A stretch of DNA of 64,000 nt from Culex pipiens pallens (taxonomy: Eukaryota; Arthropoda; Insecta; Diptera; Culicidae), in NCBI RefSeq assembly GCF_016801865.2, contig NC_068938.1, forward strand, positions 24,382,158 through 24,446,157. The letters run 5' to 3'. The position numbers were made by a program, and so were the translations under genes. Every line of letters starts with the position of its first letter. Position 1 is the stretch's first letter. Shown piece by piece: positions 1 to 12,500 of this stretch. Below the pieces are notes generated by a model. That model made no database searches, was not told the origin of the DNA, and saw nothing but the letters and a program-made list of their open reading frames with translations.

Positions 1-596
1 CACCCACGACCACCCTCGTACAAGTCCATTTGTATTTATTTTACGGATCATCACGACCACCCCGCAGCCTCCTTCCCATCACATCCAGATGAAAATGAAC
101 GAGAATGTAATCGAATAAGCACAGCATCATCATTCAGCGCGCAGAGTGCATCCATCAGATAAACCACCTCCCCCGCCACTCACCTCCACTGCTGTTGTTG
201 TCATCGTTAAGGTCTGCCACTGCTTTCGGGAAAAAAAGTGTTTACAGTTCCAGTGATTGGCTTGGTTTGTTTTGGTAGCGGGAAACGTTTTCTTTCCACC
301 CCGCACAGGAGAGAGTTTGTGGGGGGAGCTGGCGGAAAAGTTTTGATGAAGTAAGTATAATTGGATCTTGATAAGTTTTGCGTTTTCGGGAGAACAACAT
401 GTTTGCACTTAATTGGTTTGTTCAATCTTTTTGTTGGTAGCATTTTAAGTGGTAAGAAAAATAAAAGGAATTTTGCTATTCAAAATGCAATTAAGAAAAA
501 AAATAAGACTGCTATAAATCAGACATATTTTTTAAGAAATAACAGTTTTACAGATTAATGATTTTTTTACCAATTTAAGCGAAAACAAAAATAAAA
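1..596. other. unique sequence, no gene seen
   Basis: The first 330 bases are moderately GC-rich and non-repetitive, followed by AT-rich sequence up to the first transposon end near 597. Short open frames occur on both strands but show no family-like motif or splice context. It could be intergenic or intronic DNA of a gene outside the window. Confidence 0.5.
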
Positions 597-909
597 ACTA
601 ACCTAATCCACCTATGTGGTTGATGCCTTCCTCACTTTTTACCAAAAATGGGTAATATGAGTGGTTTGGACACACATTTCAGCTTTTTTTAGATCCAGAA
701 AAAAACACAGATATAACTTATGTGGTAATAACTCGATACAGGGTTGTCAGTTCTTCAATGTTTTGGACTCGTTAGAAAGTTCTTTCGATTGCTTAACCAA
801 CGATGGGTTGGATGATGGATCCGGACATCGTATACATACATTTAAGTGAGATCCGGCTTCAAAAAAGTACATAAAGATCACTTAAGTGGTCATAACTCGA
901 GACAGGGTT

Positions 910-1854
910 CACATCGGTAGAACTTGAGATTCAAAAAGAGGGATTTATACAGTGCTGCCTCTAGCGGTGGAGAGCTCCAACTTTTATAACAGATTTTATA
1001 ATAGATTTAACCGAGGGGTTGATCAACAGCACAATTTTTTCTCCGGGCTGAGCAAATAACTCGAAACACAACTTTAGAACCCCTTGACTGATAGAAACTG
1101 GAATAAACTGTTATACACATAAAAGAAAACAAAATCGTAGCTGGCCATGCAAAAAAACAATTTTCAAATGTTTACAAATTTCCGTCCATCTTCAAGAACT
1201 ATTTTCGTTCATATTCTATTGCGCCCTAAAAGAAACGGATTTCCTTAAAAAATATATAATCTGAATAGAAAATGTTTTGTGTGATCATTGCTTGATCGAG
1301 AACCGGGGAAGTGCCAGCTGAATGGATTGTTTTCTGTTGGTTGGGGATAGATGGATCTGCTACGAGTTTTATTTTTATGATTCTTGTACAAAGAAGATAT
1401 AAGTTGAACTAAAATAAACATTACGCTTAAAAGGTAGGTTAATTATTTTAAAAAAAGTGGTTCAACGATACAATTTTAATGGGCTTCCAAGTGATCACTT
1501 CCTTTGTCTTAGTTGATATCACCAAGCCATTTTTTTCAACTTTCAATTTGTAATCTCGTTGGGATAGTTTTTTTATGGAAGATGTTACGCAAAACCCTTA
1601 ACATTATGTGGGATGGCCAGTTTAACGGAAACACCATTTCACTCAATTTTGAGTTGATAAAAAGATGCAAATCGTGATGAGCTTGTTTGTTTTGATTCGT
1701 TGCTGCGAATGTCTGTCTAACTGGTATACATTTCCTTTTATGAGATCGTAGTGTGCTGAGAAATCATCCTGGACAAATTTATCGTAGAACACTAATGAAC
1801 TGATTTCTCGTCACACTTTTTGAACAGAAATTTGTTCAGAGTTCCACGGATGTG
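910..1854. mobile_element. 945-bp TIR insertion with 7-bp TSD
   Basis: It is flanked by direct repeats CAGGGTT at 903-909 and 1855-1861, and removing it rejoins the 164-bp unit of the host element exactly. The ends are imperfect inverted repeats: the left reads CACATCGGTAGAACTTGAGA and the right, reverse-complemented, reads CACATCCGTGGAACTCTGAA (16 of 20 match). There is no long open frame. The superfamily is not assigned; a 7-8 bp TSD would suit hAT or P-like elements. Confidence 0.75.
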
Positions 1855-2176
1855 CAGGGTTGCCAGATCTTCAATGTTTTGGACTCATTGGAAAGGCCTT
1901 TCAATTACCTAACCAACGATGGGTCGGATGATGGATCCGGACATCGTTTACATGCATATAATTGAGATCCGGATATTTGTGAAAACACATTTTTATACAT
2001 AACTTTTGAACTACTTATCGAAACTTCAAACAATTCAATAGCGATGTATGGGACCCTAAACCAAGTCGAATGCAACTGGTTCGATCAAAATCGGTTCAGC
2101 CAGTGCTGAGAAAACTCAGTGAGAATTTTGGTCACATACATACATACACACACTCATACACACACACATACACACA

Positions 2177-2417
2177 TTACAGGAAATGGTTCTAGTACCC
2201 GGCATGGATCCTGTAAGTAGACTAGTGCAGAAAATGCAACGCCTCCCCCCGAAGTTATACCGAAAGGTGGTCCCGGGGGGAAAAGGGCACGGCGTTCAAG
2301 GACTGGTTTAGTGGGTCGGGAAAACTCTTTTTGTTTTCCCAACCCCACACTACCTGAGAAATGAATTCTCAGGTGTCTGATAGCAGATTCCGACCTTGTA
2401 AAAAAAAAAAAAAAAAA
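2177..2417 (+). mobile_element. short poly-A retroposon (SINE-like or truncated non-LTR)
   Basis: It starts TTACAGGAAATGG inside the CA microsatellite and ends with 17 A residues at 2401-2417. The flanks CACACATACACACA (2163-2176 and 2418-2431) look like a TSD, although microsatellite sequence makes that weak. The body is GC-richer than its surroundings. No tRNA-type box B was seen. Confidence 0.6.
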
Positions 2418-2627
2418 CACACATACACACACACACACATACACACACACATACACACACACATACACACACATACACACACACATACACACACACATAC
2501 ACACACACAGACATTTGTTCAGTTTTCGATTCTGAGTCGATATGTATACATGAAGGTGGGTCTAGGAGCTTTTAATAAAAAGTTCATTTTCAGAGCAGGA
2601 TTATAGCCTTACCTCAGTGAGGAAGGC

Positions 2628-5000
2628 AAAAAGATACATGAAATATTTTAAACCTTCAAATTGCTTTTGAGCAGTTCTTGCAAAAATGTGTAAGCTACTA
2701 TTTTATATTATTTTTTGCAAAATGGCAATTTCATTTCATTAATTTTTCCATACCAATCGTTTCAAATGTTCACAGAAGTTCATACAAAAATGTTATCAAA
2801 ATATTGTTATCATGAAAACCGGTTTTGAGATCAACATGGTTTTTCTGGCAACATTGTAGATATTGTTGAGAAAATTTCAGAAAAAAAACACAGTTACACT
2901 CTTGGAAAATCCTCCACTTTTATTTCAATAAGCTTAAAAAAATGTTAGATTAACAATTTTTGAAAAGAATATTTTCAGAAATTTTTCTCAAATTTTGGAA
3001 AAGAATTTCACAAGTATTTTTTTATTGGCTTAAACTTTTTGGGTGCTTTTCCTATTTCCATGAAACTTTGACAGCTGTCCATTCAAAAACTCAGCTCAGG
3101 ACAGCAACTGCATCAATGTTATTATTAAAAAAACCTAATAAAAATGGATAAATAAATTTTTTTTTTTAAATGGGTCCATCCATTTCTGAAAACAATATTT
3201 TTTTAATAACTGAGAAATTATTTATAATTTTCGTTTTTGCAAAGAATATAAATTGAAAAAAGGGTTTCATTTTGTTCTTTGATAAGCTGTCCGATTTATA
3301 AAGTCCGCATACAAAATTTACAGAGATTTTTTCAGGCCATTATTTTATTATATTTTTCAATTTGCCCCTTTAAAATTTCCCTGAAAAAATTGGTGCAAGC
3401 AAAATATTTGTTGACTTGTAAAATCTATTATAAACTATCATGAATATATTGTAGAATGTTTATGTGATTTTAATCAAATAACGACTTTTTAAGCTTTTCC
3501 CCATTTTTTTTTGTTTACGAACTACAGATCGGTTAAAGACGTAAAAGCGTTAGATAGAAAATATTTTCATGAATTTAATCACATTTTGCAATTTTTTAAA
3601 GTAGCATTACCGAATTCCAATTTTTACCCTGAACTTGAAAATATGCATTTAATTTAAAATAAATTAAAGTTCTTTTCGAATGCAATTTCGAATTCAAATT
3701 TACAATAAAAACATTAAAGAAAGATTGGGTTAAGGATTGGGAACTTGTGAAATTTTAATATTTTTTTAGTGAATTTAATTTTTTATGCTCTTTATATAAG
3801 GTTACATAACAAAAAGAGTAAATACTAAACCTTCAAACTTTCAAGCTTCCAAAATTGGAAGAATCTCAGGAACTATTGAACCGATTATTTTTGTCAATAG
3901 ATGAAAAATGAGAGAAGTTTTCTGGTCTATTGAAAAATATGTATATTATTGAGTTTAAATATTTGATTGTATATAATTCCCCAGAATGCAGGGTTAATTT
4001 TTATGAGAGTTTAAAAATTCACAGTGATTCGCCTTTTTTTTGAATATTTTAAGATTTAAAAATAACAAACGGGCTTTAAAATTTGATGAGTTGAACATTT
4101 TAGAATTTAAATTTTGATAATTGTTAGAAATGGTCGGTCTCATATTATTCCATAAATCTCAAAAAATTCCATCTTCTTATAGTAAAACAACTACAACTAA
4201 AATTTGCAGAGAATGGCATTCTGGCGAACAACATTTTATTAAGTAAAAATCGAATCAACCCCAACTGTAAATCATTCCATCAAGGAGATTTAGAGGGTTT
4301 AACTTCAAATTTTGTTAATTAGTTATTTACTGCCTAAATAACTGCATAATTTATGTGATAAACTAAAAATAAAACAACGACCTATCCAAGATTACGAAAA
4401 TTGTTCAATTTCATAAAATTTTCAAAGATTCACTGAGTTGAAAGTTTAAAAAGGTGACTGATGCAAAAGACAGAAATTACTCTAGTTACTCTTCAATCAA
4501 TGACGAAAAAATATCACTGCGTCCACATTGGAACAGGTCAATTAAAATTTATTACTTCTCGAGCAATCAATATGCATCTGATTTCATCTGCATTCCAGGT
4601 TTTTCCCCCTCAAACTGTAATTAATTTAATTTCCTTCACGTGCGTGCGCCATCATCACGACCTGCCGGTGAAATTCACGCCCCTACAATTTAAAACTGAA
4701 AGCTTTTACCTTTTGGCTGGAAATCTGTAAACTTCAATTAGCCGCCCCTGAATTCCGCACCACAATTCAGCCAACCATCATCATCGGAAACGAACTCACC
4801 ACACGACCTGTGGTGGGTTGAAGGGGAGAGTGGGAGTAGGATTTCCGCCACTGCTGACGTTTGCAGTTGCATTGTTGCAGACATTCAGGCGTATCAACCG
4901 ATTGATACTTCCTGTGTTGTGGTGGCTCCATCTATTGCTGGACGGGAACTTTCTGCAGATCTTATCTGAATGCGCTCAGTGGCAGTTGTGAGTTGTGAGA
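2628..5000. other. AT-rich non-coding sequence
   Basis: About 2.4 kb with long A and T tracts and no supportable gene or clear repeat boundary. The piece 4610-4980 is GC-richer and non-repetitive and could hold a regulatory site, but nothing specific can be named. Confidence 0.45.
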
Positions 5001-5122
5001 ATGTTGTTGACCTATGAAAAAAATATATAATTTTAAGCTGAAATTATTGTTATTTATTATATTTATGTTGTTGACCTATGAAAAAAATATATAATTTTAA
5101 GCTGAAATTATTGTTATTAATT
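5001..5122 (+). repeat. 64-bp tandem duplication
   Basis: The block beginning ATGTTGTTGACCTATG at 5001 is repeated almost exactly from 5065. It is a simple recent duplication with no flanking element. Confidence 0.85.
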
Positions 5123-6363
5123 ATTTTGCAAAGAACACGATGCACGATCCCATTTGTAACGAAAAAAGAAATCTGCATTCTGTCTCAGGTTACAATTCAA
5201 GGATGGACAGTAAAGAAATCAACAAGCGGATTATCCACTGTCTTCGTGACTCAAATGGCAAGACCGTTGCAGGGAGTAGCTTTGGTTGTTTATATTGATG
5301 CTTCATTGTGATTTTTTTTTGTTGTTTATTCAAAAAGTTAAAAAAATCAAGATAAACAAAAAAAGTACCAACTATCGTGCTTCTTCAGTAGCAGTATCTG
5401 TCGAAGGATAGATCCGATGTAACTGAGAATCCACTTGACCTTTGGAATGTCTTAGAGCTATTCGCAAAGAATTCGAACATTATTTTGTAATTATAAACAT
5501 GCTTCGCATTGTTGTTGAAATATTTTCGTTGCAAAATTATCGTGTTTGGTCGACCGACAAAGTATCAACAATGAAACAAAAATTATAGCAAAAATAGAAC
5601 AAATCACCTCGTGATTTTCTGGAGAATTATTTCCTTTACTGAACATGCAAGACCAGCATGGTGAAGTGCAGCTGAAATTACATTCCAAATGTGCAACCGT
5701 TTGGCTTGTTGACCAGCATGGAATACTCAAGGAAGCTCTAGTGAATGGGATTTCAATTTCGACCAAAATGGGGAATTTGTACCAGTCTAGGTTTCAACCT
5801 GGAAACAATTTCAGCTAACAGTGTTTCTTGGAAAATCCTTGAAAGTGGTTCGAGTGATGTTCCTGATACCACTTCATTCCAAAACTTCAAAGCAGTTGTT
5901 ATTGCTAATCGGCTACACTGGGGAAATTTCGAAACGCGGTCTGCCGGAAACAACTTTTCTTATTTGTTTTGAACAGGAAACAGCCAAACATGCGACCGTG
6001 TTGTACCCTTAATTGGAGTTTCAGAAGACTCGGTGAAAACATTTTTGCAATTAAGTTGCCCCAAAGCTAACCTCAAAAAGTAAACATTTCTAGACTTTGT
6101 TGTGATTTAATAGGTTTGAACTAGGCTAGGATCGCACGGCAGCAATTAATTTGCATTTGACCAACAACCGGCCAGGCTTGGGCCACAAGGTTGACACATT
6201 ACAAACAGAAACCTCAAATGGCCATGGGTCGATGGTCAGTTTGTGGTTTGAACGCGTGGTTATGATCTGGGCGCTCACGTGATAAACGTTTGGTTGGTTT
6301 GTTTGTTGAAACATAAATGATTGGCTTGAAATATTCATTCGTATTTATCTGTTAAATTAAAAA
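5123..6363. other. unique sequence without a supportable gene
   Basis: Overlapping open frames of 63-91 codons occur on both strands around 5490-6010. None has splice signals, homologous motifs or a coding-like composition. An exon remnant cannot be excluded. Confidence 0.4.
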
Positions 6364-6365
6364 TA

Positions 6366-6605
6366 GGGGAAATATACCCATTTTAATCACACTAAGTCGA
6401 TCGACCAATTCTCATCACATTTGCCGTTTTTCGCTATTAAACCAACATTTTCAGATGTATCAACAATGAAGAGTTGCTTGCTCACTTTTATTTGAGCTAT
6501 TTATTACTTTGGAACAGTCAAAAACACTTTATGAAAGCTGTAATTCATGGTCAAAGTGCTGATAGGCCGATAATAGAAATAGGCTGAAAAAGGGTATAGT
6601 TCCCC
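6366..6605. mobile_element. TA-flanked MITE, 240 bp
   Basis: The ends are inverted: GGGGAAATATACCC on the left and GGGTATAGTTCCCC on the right. TA dinucleotides sit directly outside at 6364-6365 and 6606-6607, as for Tc1/mariner-type non-autonomous elements. Confidence 0.75.
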
Positions 6606-6703
6606 TACTTAAAAACAATGTCAAATAATCATACAACTTCAGCTATGTAAATAATAAATGAATAATTAAATAATAATATAAATACCTAATAAAACAAATT
6701 ATA

Positions 6704-6913
6704 CACAGTAAAAAAATCCTGGTAATATTACATCTGGGAATGAGTATATCTTTAATGTCGGAAAATGTGTGTAATTTTCCATCTAAAAATGTGTATTTTT
6801 TCGTTTTAATGCCACTTTTCCAGATTAAATTAAGGTAGTATTACATCATAAAAGTGAAAGTATTAAAAACAATTCATTTTTGCAGCTTATAAATTTACAC
6901 ATTTTTTACTGTG
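6704..6913. mobile_element. TA-flanked MITE, 210 bp, CACAGTAAAAA ends
   Basis: The left end is CACAGTAAAAAAAT and the right end ATTTTTTACTGTG, with TA at 6702-6703 and 6914-6915. Internal sequence also pairs in part (AATATTAC against GTAGTATTAC). There is no coding capacity. Confidence 0.75.
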
Positions 6914-7779
6914 TACAGCGATTACACGTCAAACCAGGAGAATCCAGATCAAATGTAATCCAATTGAAATTGGAGTTTCTTGGCCAAAATAATTAGATCC
7001 TTTTTTGTTTGTTTGACTATCAAGGTGGTTCCTTCCATTTTTAAGATTTTCGCAAAAAAAAAAACATTTTTTTAATCATTTCTCTAGAACGGCTAAACTA
7101 GTTCTAGTTCGCCACGTTTCAAAATAAATTTGTTAACGGTGCACATCAACCAGAGCTTTTGCACCCAGATTTTTTTTACAGATATTTTAGTATCTTCAAG
7201 ATTACGGGTACTACCGAAATATTTTTTCATTCATCCCCTAAAGTATTGTCCACAAAGTAATTTACAACAAAGTTTGACTAATTTTACAATTCCGTTGTTG
7301 CAGTATTGGGTCCGTAAGTTTGACAATTTTGGAATAAAAAGACAACAACTTCCTTCGTTGCTGTGCACCCTTAAGTGGGCTTTTAAAGCAAAAAAAAAAT
7401 ATCATAATTTTTCAACATTAACATTTTATAAGTGTATCTATAAACAAACATGACTCTAACCTTAAGTCATTTAAGTTGTTTTTTTATGACCTCATCGAAA
7501 AAGTCATCAATGTAAATATTTGAATTGAAAAATAAATGTTAATTTTGTAGCAAAAATTCCCTGTAACAAGCTTAAAATGAAGCCTTATCACCGTTATCGC
7601 CGTTATCACCATTTGTGAAACTTTCCAGGAGAAAGCATTATCATGAAAAGCTTGATTTTTGTGGCAAAGAGCTTGCAAGCAAATAACATAGATGGCTCTT
7701 CCGAAGTGCAACGAACAGTTATCGCGCATGCGTTGGAATTTGAAGCTTCAAACTCTCAGACCATTTATGATAGCAATGA

Positions 7780-8800
7780 GGGGTGAAGTGGGTCATAGAA
7801 ACACTTCAAAAAATAACTTACTGACTTGAGCAAGATAAACTGTTTGTTTGAAAATCAGTAACCCATTTACAATGTTTTGCTTTAATTTTAGGCTAGTAAA
7901 AAATTTATTTAAAGTTTTTGTTATGATATTTCAATGTACAGCAACTTAAAAAAATCAAGCACAAAAAAAAACTCATCAATACTATAATATTTTTGAAACT
8001 TATTTTTGCAAAAAAGTGAACAGTTCTATAAGCAATTTCAAAAACTTTTATCATTCAAAAGTTTATATTGTGGCTTGGAATTTATATTTTATTTTTCTTG
8101 TTGCCACCTCGACTTTGGTTAGAGCTGAGGGACATAATTTTCAAAAAATATTTGCAACTGCCTCACTTGAAAAAAATAAATAAATGTTTGTTCAACTGAG
8201 TTTATTAATTTTCAATATATTTTTTTATAAAATTGAGCATAAGTTAATTAAAAAAATCAAAATTGATGAAAATTCATTAAACATATAATTCATAGAAATG
8301 TGCAATTTGTTGCCACAAGAACCAGTTTTGTAGCAGAATCAAATAAAAAAATGCAATATAACATAAAATTTTTAGCATGAAAACTAGTTTTTGCTATTCT
8401 TGGTGAAGAATTTTTGTTCTTTGTGTACCTAAAAAAATGAGTTATGAAGTAAAATTCAACAGAAACTGATGGAAAATTCACCATTTTTTGATGTACTTTT
8501 TTATACTAGAAAAGATTATTGAATTTCAAATAGCTTCCAAAGCTAAAATATTTCTACTGTGTACTATTCAATGCAGTAACATGACATTTCTGATATTTTT
8601 GATAAAACATTGTATGTCGAAATATGTCTTGGATTTATAACTTTCCTTTTATTGTTATCAGAGAGATCAAAAAAAATTACCATCGGATTTTTTGCTTTGT
8701 ACGTAGAATCTTTTTTTCCAATAAAAAAAAAAACATTAAAAACAAATTACTTTTACAGTATCAAATCGCAATATATCAACAATATGACCTCACTTCACCC
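7780..8800. mobile_element. possible degenerate TIR element
   Basis: GGGTGAAGTGGGTCATAG at the left faces ATATGACCTCACTTCACCC at the right as an imperfect inverted pair with one indel. The interior is AT-rich and non-coding. No target duplication could be made out, so this is tentative. Confidence 0.35.
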
Positions 8801-9326
8801 AACAACCATGCCTACCAGCTCCGGCCAGCCACCAACCATCCGGTGAAAATTATCTCCATGTCATGTCTGGCGTCAATAGATATCTTCTAAATTGTACAGA
8901 GCCCAGCATATCTCGATGTACAGCAGACGTCTGTGCGTACTACATTACTCTCCGATCAGTCACGAGTCACACGCAACTTGTACGGTGGTGACATCAACGA
9001 TGGTCCTCTCCTTGTATCAACAGCTTCCTCGTCTAACTGTTTTGGAGTGAAGTTCTTGGAGCGCTAATACTCGATCACTTGGAAGTTCTGTTGTTTGCTC
9101 TCCTTTTAACCTAGATCTCTGCGCTGTCTCCAAACTGTGCCACGATCTTGGATTGCCCAAGCCTGTTGACCATGCCCAACTAGTTCAAAGCTATAGTGAA
9201 GAATCGTGTTCTTTTCGGGTAGTAGTTTCCACACTTTAAGTGAAATGTCCCACGGGAGATTTCACTTCGTATGTGGCTGCTCCGTACCGTAGTTCGATAC
9301 GATCGGCTCCAGATAAGAGCTTCCCC

Positions 9327-9363
9327 TATAAAAGACCCCGCACTGCGTTGGTATCGGTTCAGT
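9327..9363 (+). promoter_or_regulatory. core promoter of the CUB gene: TATA box and Inr
   Basis: TATAAAAG lies at 9327-9334 and the arthropod initiator TCAGT at 9359-9363. The A of the initiator at 9361 is 34 nt from the first T of the TATA box, close to the usual TATA-to-start spacing. Transcription from 9361 would give a 5' UTR of 123 nt before the ATG at 9484. This is a prediction from motif and spacing only. Confidence 0.65.
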
Positions 9364-9483
9364 ATTGGATCTTCTATCGCGTACTCAATTTCACGACCAA
9401 ATCGATACAACCGCGCGGAAAGAACCCGTCAATTTTAAACCCATTGAGAGTTCGGAGAGTTCAGCGGCCAAGGAGTAGACAAG

Positions 9484-9571
9484 ATGGCGTGCGTGGCCTT
9501 GGCGGCGGTGCTCGTGCAGCTGATTATGGTGATGACCAGCTGGGGCGGTGGAGTGTCGGCGCAGTTTGCAG
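9484..9571 (+). CDS. exon 1 of the CUB gene (signal peptide exon)
   Basis: This exon encodes 29 residues and one base of the next codon. After MACVA it has a hydrophobic core of Leu, Val, Ile and Met, then a small-residue cleavage site (GVSA). The donor is G/GTACCT at 9571/9572. The next coding exon is 12.5 kb away, so the pairing rests on matching phase (1), the need of exons 2-5 for a start and secretion signal, and the well-placed promoter upstream. An RNA read across the junction would settle it. Confidence 0.8.
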
Positions 9572-12500
9572 GTACCTTGTTGGTGTGGCTCACCAGTGTG
9601 ACGTGAGAGGAAAATCGATGTTCGGAGGGAATGTTCAGATGGGTCTGAAGATAAGATCAGAGATCGAGGGACAATGTGTTGTTGTTCACGTGTGTGGGAG
9701 TGTCTACGGAGTAAGCAGCAACATCAGAAAAAGAAGAACAATTGTATACGTTGGAATCGAACCATCCCTTGAAAAAGTCTGTCTGAGAATGTACCTGTTT
9801 GATTGTGATGTGGAGAAAAAATTAGTGCTTTCAATTAGTGAATTGATTGATATGAGAAGCACACTGGTCCAGTTCGCAAAATTAAGTGGAAAATGGAGCT
9901 TTGATGTCTGCAGTTAGTATTGTTGAAAATGAAAAGGAGGATTTTGAAAAACCAACTATACAGGAATATTTTTGGAAATTTGTTTGTCATCTAGAAAGTC
10001 AAAGCCATAGATTTACTTGAAGGATTTTCTGCAGAGAAACTGAAGAAAATAATCAGCTAAATACAACAGAACCGAATCATGGGTAATTGTAAACATCAAG
10101 AGTTATTTAAATAATAGTTTTCAAACCAAAACATCAAGAACTAGAAAATCTAATATACGATCTGAATGCAATTCAATAACGAAATTAACAATGAGATGAG
10201 ATTTTTTTGTTGGAAATAATATTTCATAATAACAGATTTTGAAAAAAGGTGTTTGTAACCAATCCGTGGATAAACCCATTGCAATTTATCCACATTACTT
10301 AATGGTGTCAAAGAAAAAACAAATTCTCCAAGAATCAGTTCCAATAACACCGATTTTTTTTTCTTTAATCCCGTCCTATTATCCTTGAATATCGTGGAAT
10401 TTGCAGATAATTATAACAAATTTTCCATGTTTTTGACCAATTGTTTTTACATATATACAATTTTTTTAATAATTCGATTGTAATCTGCTACGTTACAACG
10501 CATTGATTAAATAAACAAAACTGCATGAAGACTTATTCAAAAACATCAAAGTAACAAAAAAAATATGGAAATTCATCAAATAACATTCACATTCGTGAAA
10601 TTTTCCGATCTTTTCGAAAACAATGTTTTGATTTTTTTAATAAAGATTAACATTGCAAAAGGGCATAATATTAAATGTTTGGCCCTTTTAAAATGTTAGT
10701 GTTGACTAAAAAAAAAATAAATATTGTATTCGAAAAGTTCGGAAAAGATATTTTAATTAGACGAAATTGTAGGAAGTTATCTGAACTTTTCGATAAACAT
10801 ATTTTACGGAATGGACAATTATGGACATCATTTAAAAAAACCGGAATTTTTCGTACAAAATTTAACTTTGAATGGCTATATTTTGAAAACGGTGCACTCA
10901 ATCAAAAATATTGTAATGTAGTCATAACTCGTCGGCAAATTTTGGTCCATACCAGGGGTGTGTTTGATGGGCTTGAGCTAGGAAGATGCGCATTTGGCTG
11001 AGGGCGCCTACAGTGCATACATGATTTTTAGGGCGCTGACAGTCACTAACTGATATGTGAGGCGCTTATAGTGGAAACGTATTTTTAAACTTAAAAATAA
11101 AACAAAATCCTAAAGTACCTAAGCATACACATGGTTCTTGATGGTTAATAAACAAAGCGTAGATTAAATTAAAATTAAAAAAAATTATGGTAAATTTACC
11201 TATTTTAACAAAGTAGTACTTATATAACTTAAGTTTAATTTTTGAGATTAAAGATTACTATGTTTGCATAAATTTTATTTTTGGTACGATTTCTGCTGAT
11301 ATTTTTTTTCTGTGATTTTGAATCAATATTATTAGAAATTAAAAAAAGTCTTGTCGCAAAAAGAGCGATACACGCCTGTGAATCCGTTGCCGAACCCGCA
11401 AGGTTTAAGAGGGCTAGATTATAAGGTGTTACGTCGATTCCGCATTATCAGAAATAAAAGTTATTTTATGTTTTTGATTTTTTTTTCATTCAAAAATGTA
11501 CGCACCTTCCCGCAAATTTATTTTAGGAAAACATAATAAAAAGAATTTCAAAAATTCATTAACGGTTAGTAAGGTAATTCGCTTGGCTAAACACTTGCTT
11601 GAAAGTGTCAAAGATTTCAAGAACCTGTAGGTTTGAAAACATTATTTAGTAAACTTCAAATATAAGATCAAACAGACAAACAGTGACTTTTGCCCTTAAC
11701 ATACACAAACTTCACATTATTTTTGAAAATTCATAAAATTGACTCTAAACCTAGTCGTAAACCCTTTCTTTGTCCCGTCCTACTCGATAATGAAAATGCC
11801 CATCCCCCAACGTGGACAAATAAAAATGTTTTGTCTGCAGCGTGGAAAAACGCAACCCATTGCAATGAAACAATAGAATCTTTTAGTTATTTAAAATTTT
11901 TAAGGTCGCACCTATCATAAAAGATAACTCTATCTACACATAATTAAATTAGATCCATTTTGGAATTGATAATAAAAACTGACTCTCGCGTATTCAATCC
12001 AGAAGTCAGAATTATATATTAACAGGGTATCCAGATCCACGGTAAGTTTCGGAGAACAAATCTAAGATAAAAGTGAATATTTTTTATCGATTTTAATGTA
12101 TATTTCTATGGAAAAATCACATGAAATTGATAGAAACACGTACATTCATATTTATCAAATTTGTTCAAACATGCCTGGAATGACTTGAACGGGACCATCC
12201 ATAAACCACGTGGTCACTTTAGGAGGGTATGGTGATTGTCCACGATCCATACAAAAAAGTTTTTTTTGTATGGACAATTGTCCACAAGGGGAGGGGGGAG
12301 GGTGGTGGAGGTAACAGATTCCCAAAAAAGTGTCCACGTGGTTTATGGATGGTCCCAACTTGAAAATAACATATAAAAAAAATCCTTATTCAGTTATCCG
12401 AAAAACACAATTACTTAATAAGGAAAGGAGGCAGAATTCTTAAAATAAAGGAATTTCGTACTTTTTTTTTATTTCAGTGTATGGCTTTTGAACTTTATCT

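Larger units (their letters stand above)
597..2627 (-). mobile_element. GGAAGGC/CCTTCCTC-ended element, copy 1, interrupted
   Basis: Its left end, CTAACCTAATCCACC..GCCTTCCTCA, is the reverse complement of the right end of the copy at 49081-51484. Its right end reads ACCTCAGTGAGGAAGGC. Inside are about two units of the 164-bp repeat that is expanded in the second copy, the conserved stretch with TATGTATACATGAAGGTGGG, and a CA/ACAT microsatellite. Two later insertions interrupt it, at 910-1854 and 2177-2417. No transposase is encoded, so this is a non-autonomous element. I do not recognise the family name; 10-bp inverted ends and a hairpin near each end argue for a DNA transposon or MITE type. 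Confidence 0.75.

Noticed and set aside
9240..9917. 225-codon plus-strand frame over the promoter and exon 1
   Set aside because: It starts upstream of the TATA box, runs in another frame than the signal peptide and continues into intron 1; the exon 1 frame with GT donor explains the region better.
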